64,000 bases of DNA from Yoonia sp035117555 (lineage in GTDB: Bacteria; Pseudomonadota; Alphaproteobacteria; Rhodobacterales; Rhodobacteraceae). The translations under genes were made by a program, and so were the position numbers. The stretch's first letter is position 1, and every line of letters begins with the position of its first letter. Below are positions 17,193-26,463 of the stretch, piece after piece. The stretch spans positions 186,001 through 250,000 of the forward strand of contig NZ_JAYKPK010000003.1 in NCBI RefSeq assembly GCF_035117555.1. The letters run 5' to 3'. Under the pieces are notes generated by a model that saw only the letters and a list, made by a program, of their open reading frames with translations, ran no database searches and was not told the origin of the DNA.

Positions 17193-18489
17193 TCTGTCCA
17201 GCTCTTATGTAAGTCATCGGATTGACGGGGTTGCCATTAACACGCACCTCGTAGTGAAGGTGGGGCCCGGTCGATCGACCCGAATTCCCCATAGCACCAA
17301 TTCTCTCGCCACGCGATACCCTTTGGCCGACCTTCACGTCAATCGTGTTCAGATGCGCAAAGCGGGTTTCGATACCAAAGTCATGACGGATCTTGATCAG
17401 ACGACCATAGCTCGACAGCCAGCCCGCATGGATCACGACGCCATCCGCCGTGGCATAAAGCGGCGTGCCGACCGGCCCGGCGAAATCTGTCCCCGCATGC
17501 AACCGGCCCCAGCGCTGACCATAGCCTGATGTCATGCGGTAATTTGACCGGACGGGCATTGCCAGCGGCAGTTTATCCGCCGCCAGACGGTAAAGGTTGA
17601 TCGTATCCATCGACGCCAGAATCGCATTGGCACGTTCGCTGTCAGGGTCCGGTTCGCCGCTGCCGGTGGTGAATTGCATCGGCATCAGCGGGCCACCGGT
17701 GCCGGAATAGCCGCGCCGCACCTGTTCGATCAGAGTGTCAGGGTTCATACCCGCCGCGCGGAACATATCATCCAATGGTTCGACCGACACCATCATCGCC
17801 TCTTCCAGCTGGCGGAAAATCTGGTCGTTGCGTTCTTGTAGCAAGCGCAGTTCTAACTGCATCTCGGCGGCCTGTTCGATGGCGAATTCTGCATCGGCGG
17901 CGATCTGGTCGCGTTCGGCGGCGGTTTCGGCCAAGGCTTCGGCCAGCAGGTTCACGGTGCCGACGGCCTCATCCGGCATACCGTTCGCCACACCGTTTTC
18001 GCCATTTTCGGTCAATGTAGCGACCTGTTGGCGGGCTTCTTCGCGGGCTTTCATCGTGTTGCGCAGGGTGGATTGCACAACCTCCATGCCAGTTTCCAGC
18101 TCGCGCCGCTTTTCTTCGGTCGCGAGCAGTTCTGATTGCATGATCGAGATCTGCTCTAGCGCCGTTTCGAACCGTTCATGGGCCGAGGCTGCCTCTGCCG
18201 CGCTATTGTCGCGATCCTCCGACAGGCTGTTCAGCCGTTGTTCATAGGTCCATTGATAGCGTTCGGCCTGGGCGCGGAAATTGCCGGCACCGATCGAATC
18301 CATCAACAGGATCGCCGTCGCCATGATGGTCCAGCCGACCACGATGATACTGCCGGTCCAGGCAACAAGCTGCGCTTCAGAGGTCAGACGGATGAACCGT
18401 GTTTCACTATCGGATCGCAGGAACAGACGTTTTTCGGGAAACCACCGCTCCAGCGTGGCATGGATCGGTTTCATCAGTCGAGAACGCAC
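17182..18489 (-). CDS. M23 (LytM) family membrane peptidase
   Basis: A 435-residue envelope protein. An N-terminal cytoplasmic segment precedes one membrane helix (about 42-64, VAWTGSIIVVGWTIMATAIL). A long coiled coil follows (about 70-250, many EE/AE/ER heptads such as MKAREEARQQVATL). The C-terminal LytM domain has zinc ligands in HAGTDFAGP and HLHYEVRVNG plus RFAHLN. This is the DipM/MepM-like layout for peptidoglycan DD-endopeptidases or their regulators. GTG 18489 has GGCGGA a short distance upstream; in-frame ATG 18474 (MKPIHATL) is the alternative start. It overlaps the bactofilin gene by 11 bp. Confidence 0.9.
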   Translation of the reverse strand: MRSRLMKPIHATLERWFPEKRLFLRSDSETRFIRLTSEAQLVAWTGSIIVVGWTIMATAILLMDSIGAGNFRAQAERYQWTYEQRLNSLSEDRDNSAAEAASAHERFETALEQISIMQSELLATEEKRRELETGMEVVQSTLRNTMKAREEARQQVATLTENGENGVANGMPDEAVGTVNLLAEALAETAAERDQIAADAEFAIEQAAEMQLELRLLQERNDQIFRQLEEAMMVSVEPLDDMFRAAGMNPDTLIEQVRRGYSGTGGPLMPMQFTTGSGEPDPDSERANAILASMDTINLYRLAADKLPLAMPVRSNYRMTSGYGQRWGRLHAGTDFAGPVGTPLYATADGVVIHAGWLSSYGRLIKIRHDFGIETRFAHLNTIDVKVGQRVSRGERIGAMGNSGRSTGPHLHYEVRVNGNPVNPMTYIRAGQNVF

Positions 18490-18651
18490 CAGTTATCCGC
18501 CTATCGTCATTTCTTGCTGCCGGATTGAAGTACCGTCAGTGATCATCATCTGTTAGCCACCAAAAGACGGTGTCGCAACACAGAATGCCGAAATTATGGC
18601 GCGATCCCTCTAACGCGCCAATCTTGCGCGAGGTTCCGCCGAAAAGTGAAT

Positions 18652-19461
18652 TTAGCGCGACTGTTGCGCCAGCGGCCAATAGAAATCCGGCGGGATCCCG
18701 GCCTCGGCGCGTTTCTCTTCGTTGAAAGGCGGCTTCAGCGCGCCATGAAAATAGCGCCCGACAAGATCATGGAACAGGATCACCGGATCCAGATCATGCC
18801 GTCCACACAGGAAATGAAACCATTTTGACCCATAGGCGACGTGATGCACCTCTTCGGCATAGATCACCTGCAAGGCGTCAACCACCTGCGCCTGTCCGGC
18901 GTTCTCAAAAATCGCGATCATGCCGGGGGTCACATCCAGCCCGCGTGCCTCCAGCACCATCGGCACCACGGCCAGACGGCCCATCAGGTCGCTGGCGGTA
19001 TCGGTCGCGGCCTGCCACATGCCGGCATGGGCGGGCAGAGCGCCGTAATGGCTGCCCGCTGCCTCAAGACAATCGCACATCAGGTTGAAATGTTTTGATT
19101 CTTCATCCGCCGCTTTCACCCAATCGTCATAGAATCCCATGGGCATGCGGGTGTCGGTGAACCGCGCAATGATATCCCAATGCAGATCGACCGCATTGAG
19201 TTCGATATGCGCCACCGCATGCAGCAAGGCGATCCGCCCTACCTCCGTGCTGGATTTACGCTGCGGCACGTCGCGCGGGGCCAGCAACGCGGGCAGGTCA
19301 GGCCGCGCCGGGTGCAGCGGCGGTGTGGCGTCACCTATTTGCACCGCATCACCCGCCGCGCGCGCGGCCTGCCATGTGGCCGCATAGCGGCGCGACAGGG
19401 CGGTTTTTTCGCGGCCATCGGCGGTATTCAGCACCGCGACGGCCATTTCCGCCAAGGTCAA
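18652..19461 (-). CDS. DUF455 family ferritin-like protein
   Basis: A 269-residue protein of the ferritin-like DUF455 family. Probable di-metal ligands are spaced as in that fold: HIELNAVDLHWD, ADEESKHFNL, LEARGLDV and YAEEVHHVAYG. Enzymatic role is unknown; members have been linked to tRNA-hydroxylase-like folds, but nothing here identifies a substrate. Its first four bases overlap the bcp stop codon region (ATGA), so it is co-translated with the peroxiredoxin, hinting at an oxidative or metal-stress connection (inference). Confidence 0.85.
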   Translation of the reverse strand: MTLAEMAVAVLNTADGREKTALSRRYAATWQAARAAGDAVQIGDATPPLHPARPDLPALLAPRDVPQRKSSTEVGRIALLHAVAHIELNAVDLHWDIIARFTDTRMPMGFYDDWVKAADEESKHFNLMCDCLEAAGSHYGALPAHAGMWQAATDTASDLMGRLAVVPMVLEARGLDVTPGMIAIFENAGQAQVVDALQVIYAEEVHHVAYGSKWFHFLCGRHDLDPVILFHDLVGRYFHGALKPPFNEEKRAEAGIPPDFYWPLAQQSR

Positions 19462-19925
19462 AGCGCGCGCACCGCGTCCAGCACAGCCTCGACATGGCCC
19501 GGCACTTTCACCTTCGGCCAGACCTGCGCGATCTTGCCATCCGGTCCGATCAGGAATGTCGCGCGTTCGATCCCCATATAGGTCTTGCCATACATGCTCT
19601 TTTCAACCCAGACGCCATAGCGTTCGCAGACATCGCCGTCCTCGTCCGACAGCAGGGCGATTTTCAGATCATGTTTGGCGATGAATTTGCCATGTTTGGC
19701 GACAGAATCCTTTGACACGCCAAGGATCACCGCGCCCGCAGCGGTAAAATCATCGACACTCTCGGTGAAACCGATGGCTTCCTTGGTGCAGCCGGGGGTG
19801 TCATCCTTGGGGTAGAAATAAAGCACGACTTTCTTGCCCGCAAAATCCGACAGATTGACAGTCTCGCCGCCGTCGCGTGGTAGGCTGATGTCAGGCGCGG
19901 TTTCGCCGATCGCTGGATGGGTCAT
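19458..19925 (-). CDS. bcp: Thioredoxin-dependent thiol peroxidase (Bcp/PrxQ)
   Basis: A 155-residue atypical peroxiredoxin that reduces hydrogen peroxide and organic hydroperoxides in the cytosol. The peroxidatic Cys46 is in YPKDDTPGCTKEA. The Cys51 partner of E. coli-type Bcp is absent (Ala50, Ile51); the only other cysteine is Cys100 (DGDVCERYG), so it should work as a PrxQ with a distal resolving cysteine or a 1-Cys enzyme. The C-terminal part has TFLIGPDGKI. It is divergent from the AsmA-like gene and heads a two-gene unit with the DUF455 protein. Confidence 0.93.
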   Translation of the reverse strand: MTHPAIGETAPDISLPRDGGETVNLSDFAGKKVVLYFYPKDDTPGCTKEAIGFTESVDDFTAAGAVILGVSKDSVAKHGKFIAKHDLKIALLSDEDGDVCERYGVWVEKSMYGKTYMGIERATFLIGPDGKIAQVWPKVKVPGHVEAVLDAVRAL

Positions 19926-19990
19926 GGCAGATCCTTTATGCTAAGGTTTTGTTTGCTTCTTTTTAGTCCCATAGTGGCAAAGATAAAGGG

Positions 19991-22900
19991 ATGCGACAGC
20001 CCAGAGGCGCAGATAGATTGCCAGAGCAAGACCAAGAACAGGCACCCACCCCCGTAAAACGCCCAAGGCGCGCTGGCTGGATCGCCTTGCGTGGGCTGGT
20101 TTTGCTGTGTCTCGCGCCGGTCATCTTTGCCGCCGCCGCCGCGATCATGCTGATCGAGCGCGATATCACCGCACCATCCTGGGTCACGCAACTGGTGCAG
20201 GACCGTGCCGCTGTTGTGCTTGACGGCGGCAGCCTGCGCTTTGGCGCCATTTCGATGCGGATCAGCCGCGATCTGCGTCCGGCGATCCGGCTGATTGACA
20301 CCAGCGTCCTTGACCGCGACGGCGGTCTGGTCACCCGCATCCCGGTGATCGAGGCTGATCTGTCCCCGCGCGGCGTGATCCTGCAACGCAGCCTGTTGGT
20401 CCAGCAGGTCCGCGCGACCGGGGCGCAGGTCAATCTGCGCCGTGCGGCTGACGGCAGCCTCAGTTTTGCGCTGGGGGCGGGCAATGCAAGGCGCGCGCGC
20501 AACATGCCGGAACTTTTGGATCAGATTGATCTGTTTTTTGAAACTCCGGTGCTGGACGCCTTGCGCAGCGTCACCGCAACCGGGCTGATCGTGAATTTCG
20601 ACGATGCACGCGCCGGGCGGTCCTGGACAGTGGATGATGGTCAGCTCGCGCTTGACCTGCGTGGCGGGCAGACGCAACTGGATGCTGAATTCGCGCTGTT
20701 GTCAGGCCGGGCAGAGGTATCGACCGCCGTCATGTCCTATACCAGCCCGCGCAACAGCCGGGCATCGCAATTGGCGCTGACCATCACCAATATCGAGGCG
20801 GGCGATATCGCCGCACAATCACCCGCGCTGAACTGGCTGCGCGATGTCAACGCGCCGCTATCGGCTGTGCTGCGCACCGAACTTGACGCTGATGGCGCGC
20901 TGGGGCCGTTATACGCAACGCTGGAAATCGGCGCGGGCGTGCTGCAACCCAATCCCGCCGCTGAGCCGGTCAGCTTTTCCGATGCCAAAGCAAGCTTGCG
21001 TTATGATCCGGTGCTGGATCTGATTCAGTTCAGCGATATCACCGTGCAATCCGACTGGGGCAGCCTGCGCGCCAGCGGCGACGCTTACCTGCGCGAGATC
21101 GAGGCCGGTTTGCCGCGTGCCCTGCTTGCACAACTGCGGCTGCGTGATGTCGCGTTGAACCCGCCCGGCCTGTTCGACACGCCCCCGCTGATCGCGGCCG
21201 CGAATGTGGATTTGCGGCTGCGGCTTGATCCATTTGTGGTCGATATCGGTCAGGCCGTGGTGATCGATGGCCCCAGCCGCTTGCAGGTGCAAGGCCAGAT
21301 CGCCGCGACCGATGCAGGCTGGCGGATTGGGCTGGACAGCCAGATTGATCAGATCGCGCCGGACCGGCTGCTTGACCTTTGGCCGAACGGGTTCCGGCCC
21401 GGCACCCGCAACTGGATGACCAACAATGTGCAGACGGGGCGATTGACGGACCTGCGCTTTGGCCTGCGCCGCGCACCGGATGGTGCGACAGATGTGGCCG
21501 GGAATTTCGCTTTTGACGGCACTGCTGTGAGCGTCATGCCCGACCTGCCTTTGGTCACGGATGCGACAGGGGTCGCCAGCCTGATTGATCACCGTTTTGT
21601 CGTGACGGTGGACGAGGGGCTGATGACCGCACCCGAAGGCGGCGAGGTGGTGATGAACGGCAGTTCCTTCGCGATTGAGGATCTGCGCCAGCGCCCCAGC
21701 CCCGCGACTCTGACCCTCCATTCCGAAAGCAGCCTGCCGTCCTTGCTGGCGTTGATCAACCAGCCGCCCTTTGGCTTCATGGACCGTGCCAATCTGCCGG
21801 TGACCTTGGCCGATGGCACCGCGCGCAGCCGCGGGATCGTCACCATGCCGCTGTCGATGCGCCCGCCGCGCGATGAGGTGCGGTTTGATTTCGACGTTGA
21901 TCTGGCTGGTGTCAGCAGCGACGTGCTGGTTCCGGGACGTGACCTGACCGCCTCAGCGATGCAACTGGCGGTGAATGATGCCGGCCTCACAATCGCGGGG
22001 CCGGTCCAGCTTGATGGCGTGCCTGCCGACGCGATCTGGACCCAGAGCTTTGGTCCCCCCGATCAGGCCAGCAGCCTTTTGCAAGCCGAGGTGACCCTGT
22101 CGCCTGACGCCTTGCGCGCCTTCAATATTGCGCTGCCCCCCGGCATGATCACCGGCGAAGGGCGCGGGCAATTGCAGGTCACCCCACGCCGCGGCGCGGC
22201 GCCGCAATTTGTACTGACATCCGATCTGCAAGGCCTGCAGATTGCCATTCCGGCGGTCAGCTGGTCCAAAGGCGCGGGCACCACCGGGGATCTGCGGATC
22301 GAAGGCACGCTGGGGGCGGTGCCCGTCATCTCGCGCCTCAGCATCAGCGGTGGTGGTTTGCAGGCCGAAGGGCGTATTGATCTTGCCGCCTCGGGTGGGC
22401 TTGAGCGCGCGGTCTTTTCGCGGCTGCGCATCGGCGATTGGCTTGATGCGCCGATCACCCTGCGCGGGCGCGGCGCGGGCCAACCCCTTGGGGTGGAAAT
22501 CGGCGGTGGCATGCTGGATCTGCGCCGCGCGCGGTTTGGCGGCGGGGGTGATGGCGGGGCAGGCGGCGGGCCGGTGCAGATCGTGCTGGACCGCCTGGTG
22601 GTCACCGAAGGCATCACGCTGACTGATTTCCGCGGCGGTTTCACCACGATGGCGGGGTTCACCGGGCAGTTCAGCGCCTTGGTCAATGGTGCGGCTGCCG
22701 TGACCGGCACGGTCGCCCCGCGTAACGGTCGCTCTGCCGTGCGGCTGCGCAGTGATGATGCCGGTGTTGTATTACAGGCGGCTGGGTTTTTCCGCACCGC
22801 CCTTGGCGGCGCGCTGGATCTGACCCTGCTGCCAGCAGGTGGTGAAGGTACGTTCGACGGCACTGTTGCGGTGCGCAATCTGCGGGTGCGTGATGCGCCG

Positions 22901-23305
22901 TCGATTGCGGCCTTGCTCGATGCGATCAGCGTCGTGGGGCTGATCCAGCAATTGGACGGGCAGGGGCTGTCGTTTGACACGGTCGATGCGCAATTCCGCC
23001 TGACACCTGACCAAGTCATCGTGACGCAGGCCTCTGCTGTCGGTCCGGGGCTTGGCATCTCGGTCGATGGGATTTACACGCTGGCCTCCAAGCAATTTGA
23101 TTTACAGGGTGTCGTGTCGCCGTTCTATCTGGTCAACAGCATTGGGTCTTTCCTGACCCGCCGTGGCGAAGGGCTGATCGGCATCAGCTTTACCATCGCG
23201 GGCACCAGCGATGCGCCCCGCGTGGGCGTCAACCCGCTGTCGGTGCTGACACCCGGTATGTTCCGCGATATTTTCCGCCGCCCGCCACCGGAACTGACAC
23301 AATGA
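19991..23305 (+). CDS. AsmA/YhdP-like giant envelope protein (DUF3971)
   Basis: A 1104-residue protein anchored by one N-terminal membrane helix (about 29-54) with a very long periplasmic part made of repetitive beta-strand segments. The DUF3971 region contains DITVQSDWGSLRASGDAYL, and an AsmA-like C-terminal domain ends in FDLQGVVSPFYLVNSIGS and FTIAGTSDAPRVGVNPLS. This is the architecture of TamB/YhdP-type lipid-transport bridges that carry phospholipid to the outer membrane (established for YhdP, TamB and YdbH in E. coli; inferred here). Start ATG 19991 has AAAGGG directly abutting it, so a slightly later start (a TTG near 20011) is possible. Its stop overlaps queA by 4 bp. Confidence 0.85.
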   Translation: MRQPRGADRLPEQDQEQAPTPVKRPRRAGWIALRGLVLLCLAPVIFAAAAAIMLIERDITAPSWVTQLVQDRAAVVLDGGSLRFGAISMRISRDLRPAIRLIDTSVLDRDGGLVTRIPVIEADLSPRGVILQRSLLVQQVRATGAQVNLRRAADGSLSFALGAGNARRARNMPELLDQIDLFFETPVLDALRSVTATGLIVNFDDARAGRSWTVDDGQLALDLRGGQTQLDAEFALLSGRAEVSTAVMSYTSPRNSRASQLALTITNIEAGDIAAQSPALNWLRDVNAPLSAVLRTELDADGALGPLYATLEIGAGVLQPNPAAEPVSFSDAKASLRYDPVLDLIQFSDITVQSDWGSLRASGDAYLREIEAGLPRALLAQLRLRDVALNPPGLFDTPPLIAAANVDLRLRLDPFVVDIGQAVVIDGPSRLQVQGQIAATDAGWRIGLDSQIDQIAPDRLLDLWPNGFRPGTRNWMTNNVQTGRLTDLRFGLRRAPDGATDVAGNFAFDGTAVSVMPDLPLVTDATGVASLIDHRFVVTVDEGLMTAPEGGEVVMNGSSFAIEDLRQRPSPATLTLHSESSLPSLLALINQPPFGFMDRANLPVTLADGTARSRGIVTMPLSMRPPRDEVRFDFDVDLAGVSSDVLVPGRDLTASAMQLAVNDAGLTIAGPVQLDGVPADAIWTQSFGPPDQASSLLQAEVTLSPDALRAFNIALPPGMITGEGRGQLQVTPRRGAAPQFVLTSDLQGLQIAIPAVSWSKGAGTTGDLRIEGTLGAVPVISRLSISGGGLQAEGRIDLAASGGLERAVFSRLRIGDWLDAPITLRGRGAGQPLGVEIGGGMLDLRRARFGGGGDGGAGGGPVQIVLDRLVVTEGITLTDFRGGFTTMAGFTGQFSALVNGAAAVTGTVAPRNGRSAVRLRSDDAGVVLQAAGFFRTALGGALDLTLLPAGGEGTFDGTVAVRNLRVRDAPSIAALLDAISVVGLIQQLDGQGLSFDTVDAQFRLTPDQVIVTQASAVGPGLGISVDGIYTLASKQFDLQGVVSPFYLVNSIGSFLTRRGEGLIGISFTIAGTSDAPRVGVNPLSVLTPGMFRDIFRRPPPELTQ

Positions 23306-24357
23306 AACTCAGCGATTTCGACTTTGACCTGCCTGATGATCTGATCGCCACGCGGCCCGCGCGGCCAAGGTCATCTGCGCGGCTGCTGCTCGCGCAGGGC
23401 AATGCAATTGCCGACAGAACGGTCACCGATCTGGTCGCGATCCTGCAACCGGGTGACCGGCTGGTGCTGAACGACACCAAGGTGATCCCGGCCCGCCTGT
23501 CCGGTACCCGCGCGCGGTCCGGTGATGCGGGCGAGACCGAGGCGCGGATCGAGGTGACCTTGCTGGAACCGCAGGCCGATGGGACTTGGTCGGCGCTGGT
23601 CAAGCCCCTGAAAAAGGTCCGCGATGGCGAGATGATCCGGTTTTCCGCTGACCTGTCTGCGACCATGATCAGCCGCGCGGATGGGCAGGCGATGCTCGCC
23701 TTCAACCTGACTGGCGATGATTTTGATGCCGCGTTGAACGCCGTGGGGGCAATGCCCTTGCCGCCCTACATCGCGGCCAAACGCCCCGCAGATGCTGCCG
23801 ACAAGGATGATTACCAGACCTATTGGGCGCGCCATGCCGGTGCAGTCGCCGCCCCCACCGCATCGCTGCATTTTGACGGGCCGTTGTTGCAGGCGCTTGC
23901 CGCGCGTGGCGTCACCATGACCTATGTCACCTTGCATGTCGGCGCGGGCACGTTTTTGCCGGTCAAGGTCGATGACGTGCGTGACCATAAAATGCATGCT
24001 GAATGGGGCGAGGTCACCGCACAGGCCGCGAGTGAGATCAACGCCACCCATGCCGTAGGCGGGCGCGTGATCCCTGTCGGCACCACAGCACTGCGGTTGA
24101 TCGAATCTGCCGCAAAGGACGGGCAACTGCACCCCTGGACCGGCCCGACCGATATTTTCATCACCCCCGGTTTCCGGTTCCAGATCGCCGATGGGTTGAT
24201 GACCAATTTTCATCTGCCCAAATCCACGCTGATGATGCTGGTGTCCGCCATGATGGGGGTGGACCGGATCAAGGCGATCTATGCCCATGCCATTGCGGAA
24301 CGCTATCGGTTCTTCTCTTACGGCGATGCGTCGCTTTTGTTGCCTGACCCAGCGTGA
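23302..24357 (+). CDS. queA: S-adenosylmethionine:tRNA ribosyltransferase-isomerase
   Basis: Transfers and isomerises the ribosyl part of SAM onto 7-aminomethyl-7-deazaguanine at tRNA position 34, giving epoxyqueuosine. The 351 residues include family motifs: FDFDLPDDLIATRPARPRSS at the N-terminus, LVLNDTKVIPARLSG, VTLHVGAGTFLPVKVDD, HAEWGEVT, TDIFITPGFRF and LMTNFHLPKSTLMMLVSA. It starts in an ATGA overlap with the AsmA-like gene and is itself followed by an MFS gene. No tgt is adjacent in this window. Confidence 0.97.
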   Translation: MKLSDFDFDLPDDLIATRPARPRSSARLLLAQGNAIADRTVTDLVAILQPGDRLVLNDTKVIPARLSGTRARSGDAGETEARIEVTLLEPQADGTWSALVKPLKKVRDGEMIRFSADLSATMISRADGQAMLAFNLTGDDFDAALNAVGAMPLPPYIAAKRPADAADKDDYQTYWARHAGAVAAPTASLHFDGPLLQALAARGVTMTYVTLHVGAGTFLPVKVDDVRDHKMHAEWGEVTAQAASEINATHAVGGRVIPVGTTALRLIESAAKDGQLHPWTGPTDIFITPGFRFQIADGLMTNFHLPKSTLMMLVSAMMGVDRIKAIYAHAIAERYRFFSYGDASLLLPDPA

Positions 24358-24438
24358 TTGTCATCCCCGCGACGTTGCAATCGGTCTAAGGACGGGTCAC
24401 ACGGCGGCAAAGACGGCAGCACCCGGAAGGGAAAGAAG

Positions 24439-25716
24439 ATGTTTCAGGTTTTGTCAGGCTCATGGGCGCTATTTCTGGGCATGTTCCTGTTGATGGTCGG
24501 CAACGGCCTGCAGGGTACGCTGCTCGGTCTGCGGGGCGAGCTGGAAGGCTTCAGCACGCTTGCGCTGTCTTTCGTGATGTCGGCCTATTTCATGGGCTTT
24601 TTGTTCTCGTCGCGCTTCACCCCTGAACTGATCCGCCGGGTCGGGCATGTGCGGGTCTTTGCGGCGATGGGGTCGATGATCTCGGCGGTGCTGATCCTTT
24701 ATCCGACGCTGGTCGATCCGATTGCCTGGACCATCGGGCGGGTGATCATCGGCTTTTGTTTCTGCGGCGTCTATATCACCGCCGAAAGCTGGCTGAACGA
24801 TGCCTCCAGCAATGCCAATCGCGGCAAGGCTCTGTCGCTTTACATGATCGTGCAGATGGGCGGGATCGTCACCGCGCAATTCATCGTCAGCCAGGGTGAC
24901 GTGTCGGGCTATGTGATCTTTATCATCCCCTCCGTCCTCGTCTCACTGGCCTTCGCGCCGGTCCTGCTGTCAGCGCGCCCGATGCCCGCCTTTTCCGCCA
25001 CCAAACCGATGAAGATCGCGGCGCTGATCAAGACATCGCCGCTGGGCTGTGCAGGCATGTTCCTGCTGGGCGGGGTCTTTGCCGCGCAATTCGGCATGTC
25101 GGCGGTTTACGGCAGCCGGGTGGGTCTCAGCGTCGGGGAAATCTCATTCTTCATCTCGGCGATCTATGTCTCGGCTTTAGTGCTGCAATATCCCATCGGC
25201 TGGCTGTCAGACCGGATGGACCGCCGGGTGCTGATCATCTGGATCGCGCTCTTGGGCGGGCTGGGGTCGCTGATCGCCTTTCTGATTCCCGGTTACTTCG
25301 TGCTGATCATCATCAGCGGCGCCATCGTCGGCGGCACATCGAACCCGCTTTATGCGCTGCTGATCGCCTATACAAATGATTACCTTGAGAAAGAGGATAT
25401 GGCCGCGGCCTCTGGCGGTTTGCTGTTCATCAACGGTCTGGGTGCAATCATGGGGCCGCTGATCGTCGGTGTGATGATGGATGCTATCGGAAACAATGGT
25501 TTCTGGCTGTTCACCGCCCTGCTGATGCTGAGCCTTGCCGCCTATGGCATGCTGCGCGCGACACAGCGGGATCGTGGCGCGATGGATCTGGATCAGGTGC
25601 CCTATGCGCCGGTTTCGGCCAGCTCTTCCGCCGTGGCGGTCGAGGTCGCGCAGGAAGCCTATATCGACGCGCAAAGCGAAGACACAGCTGTGCAGAGTGG
25701 CGAAAATCGGAACTGA
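24439..25716 (+). CDS. MFS transporter (YcaD-like)
   Basis: A 425-residue, 12-helix secondary transporter. It has the layout FQVLSGSWALFLGMFLLM (TM1), an R/D-rich loop between TM2 and TM3 (FTPELIRRVGHVR), and a second-half signature LSDRMDRRVLI after TM8. It resembles the YcaD group, whose substrates are unknown. The C-terminal 45 residues are hydrophilic and Ala/Ser/Glu-rich. The frame is open back to TTG 24358, but ATG 24439 is preceded by a purine-rich GGAAGGGAAAGAAG and yields a proper first membrane helix, so I prefer it. Confidence 0.87.
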   Translation: MFQVLSGSWALFLGMFLLMVGNGLQGTLLGLRGELEGFSTLALSFVMSAYFMGFLFSSRFTPELIRRVGHVRVFAAMGSMISAVLILYPTLVDPIAWTIGRVIIGFCFCGVYITAESWLNDASSNANRGKALSLYMIVQMGGIVTAQFIVSQGDVSGYVIFIIPSVLVSLAFAPVLLSARPMPAFSATKPMKIAALIKTSPLGCAGMFLLGGVFAAQFGMSAVYGSRVGLSVGEISFFISAIYVSALVLQYPIGWLSDRMDRRVLIIWIALLGGLGSLIAFLIPGYFVLIIISGAIVGGTSNPLYALLIAYTNDYLEKEDMAAASGGLLFINGLGAIMGPLIVGVMMDAIGNNGFWLFTALLMLSLAAYGMLRATQRDRGAMDLDQVPYAPVSASSSAVAVEVAQEAYIDAQSEDTAVQSGENRN

Positions 25717-25723
25717 TCGGCAG

Positions 25724-25755
25724 GAAACCCTTGTCAGGTCAGGGTTTCTCTGTTT
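25724..25755 (+). terminator. Weak terminator after the MFS gene
   Basis: GAAACCCT (25724-25731) pairs with AGGGTTTC (25741-25748) around a 9-base loop, followed by TCTGTTTC. It is only modestly T-rich. Confidence 0.5.
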
Positions 25756-25791
25756 CGGTTGACGCTAGGGGATGCGCGGGGAGGAATTGCA

Positions 25792-26373
25792 ATGTCGCAA
25801 GCAGATGAGGTGCTGGCCTTCTGGCTGGATGAATGCACGCCCGCGGATTGGTATAAATCCGATCCCGATTTTGACGCAGAGATCAAAGACCGCTTCCATG
25901 ATCTGTGGGTCTCTGCAACCGAAGGATCGCTGGGCCTCTGGCTGACCCATGCATCGGGCACACTGGCCTATATCATCCTGACCGATCAGTTTCCGCGCAA
26001 CATGTTCCGGGGGCAGGGCAAGGCTTTCGCCACGGATCTTCTGGGCCTTGCCGCCGCCAAGATGGCGATTGACCGCAATTGGGACATGAAGATCGCAGAA
26101 CCCGCACGGCAGTTTTTCTATCTGCCCTTGATGCATTCCGAAACGCTGTCCGATCAGGACCGCGCCGTGCGGCTGATCTGGACGCGGATGCCCGAAACCG
26201 GCCATAACAACCGCGATCATGCCTGCGCACATCGCGCCGTGATCCGCGATTTCGGGCGGTTTCCGTATCGCAATGAGGCCCTTGGCAGGCGCACATCACC
26301 GGCAGAACAGGCGTTTCTTGACGATGGCGGCTATATGGCCGCCCTGCGCGCCGTGCAAAAAGCCGAGACCTGA
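25792..26373 (+). CDS. DUF924 family protein
   Basis: A 193-residue cytoplasmic alpha-helical protein of a conserved family with a TPR-like fold. Typical strings are VLAFWLDE, YIILTDQFPRNMFRGQGKAFATD, FFYLPLMHSE and a C-terminal HRAVIRDFGRFPYRNEALGR with TSPAEQAFL. Function is unknown. The start is ATG 25792, preceded by GGGGAGGA at ideal spacing; a TTG 33 bases earlier is less likely. It stands alone between an MFS gene and lpdA. Confidence 0.88.
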   Translation: MSQADEVLAFWLDECTPADWYKSDPDFDAEIKDRFHDLWVSATEGSLGLWLTHASGTLAYIILTDQFPRNMFRGQGKAFATDLLGLAAAKMAIDRNWDMKIAEPARQFFYLPLMHSETLSDQDRAVRLIWTRMPETGHNNRDHACAHRAVIRDFGRFPYRNEALGRRTSPAEQAFLDDGGYMAALRAVQKAET

Positions 26374-26463
26374 CCCCGCAGACTGGCTGCTATGAGTATC
26401 AGTCACTAGAGGTCGCGGAGAAAATGGTTTAATGGTGAACTATCTTTATCTGGGAGGGCCGAC

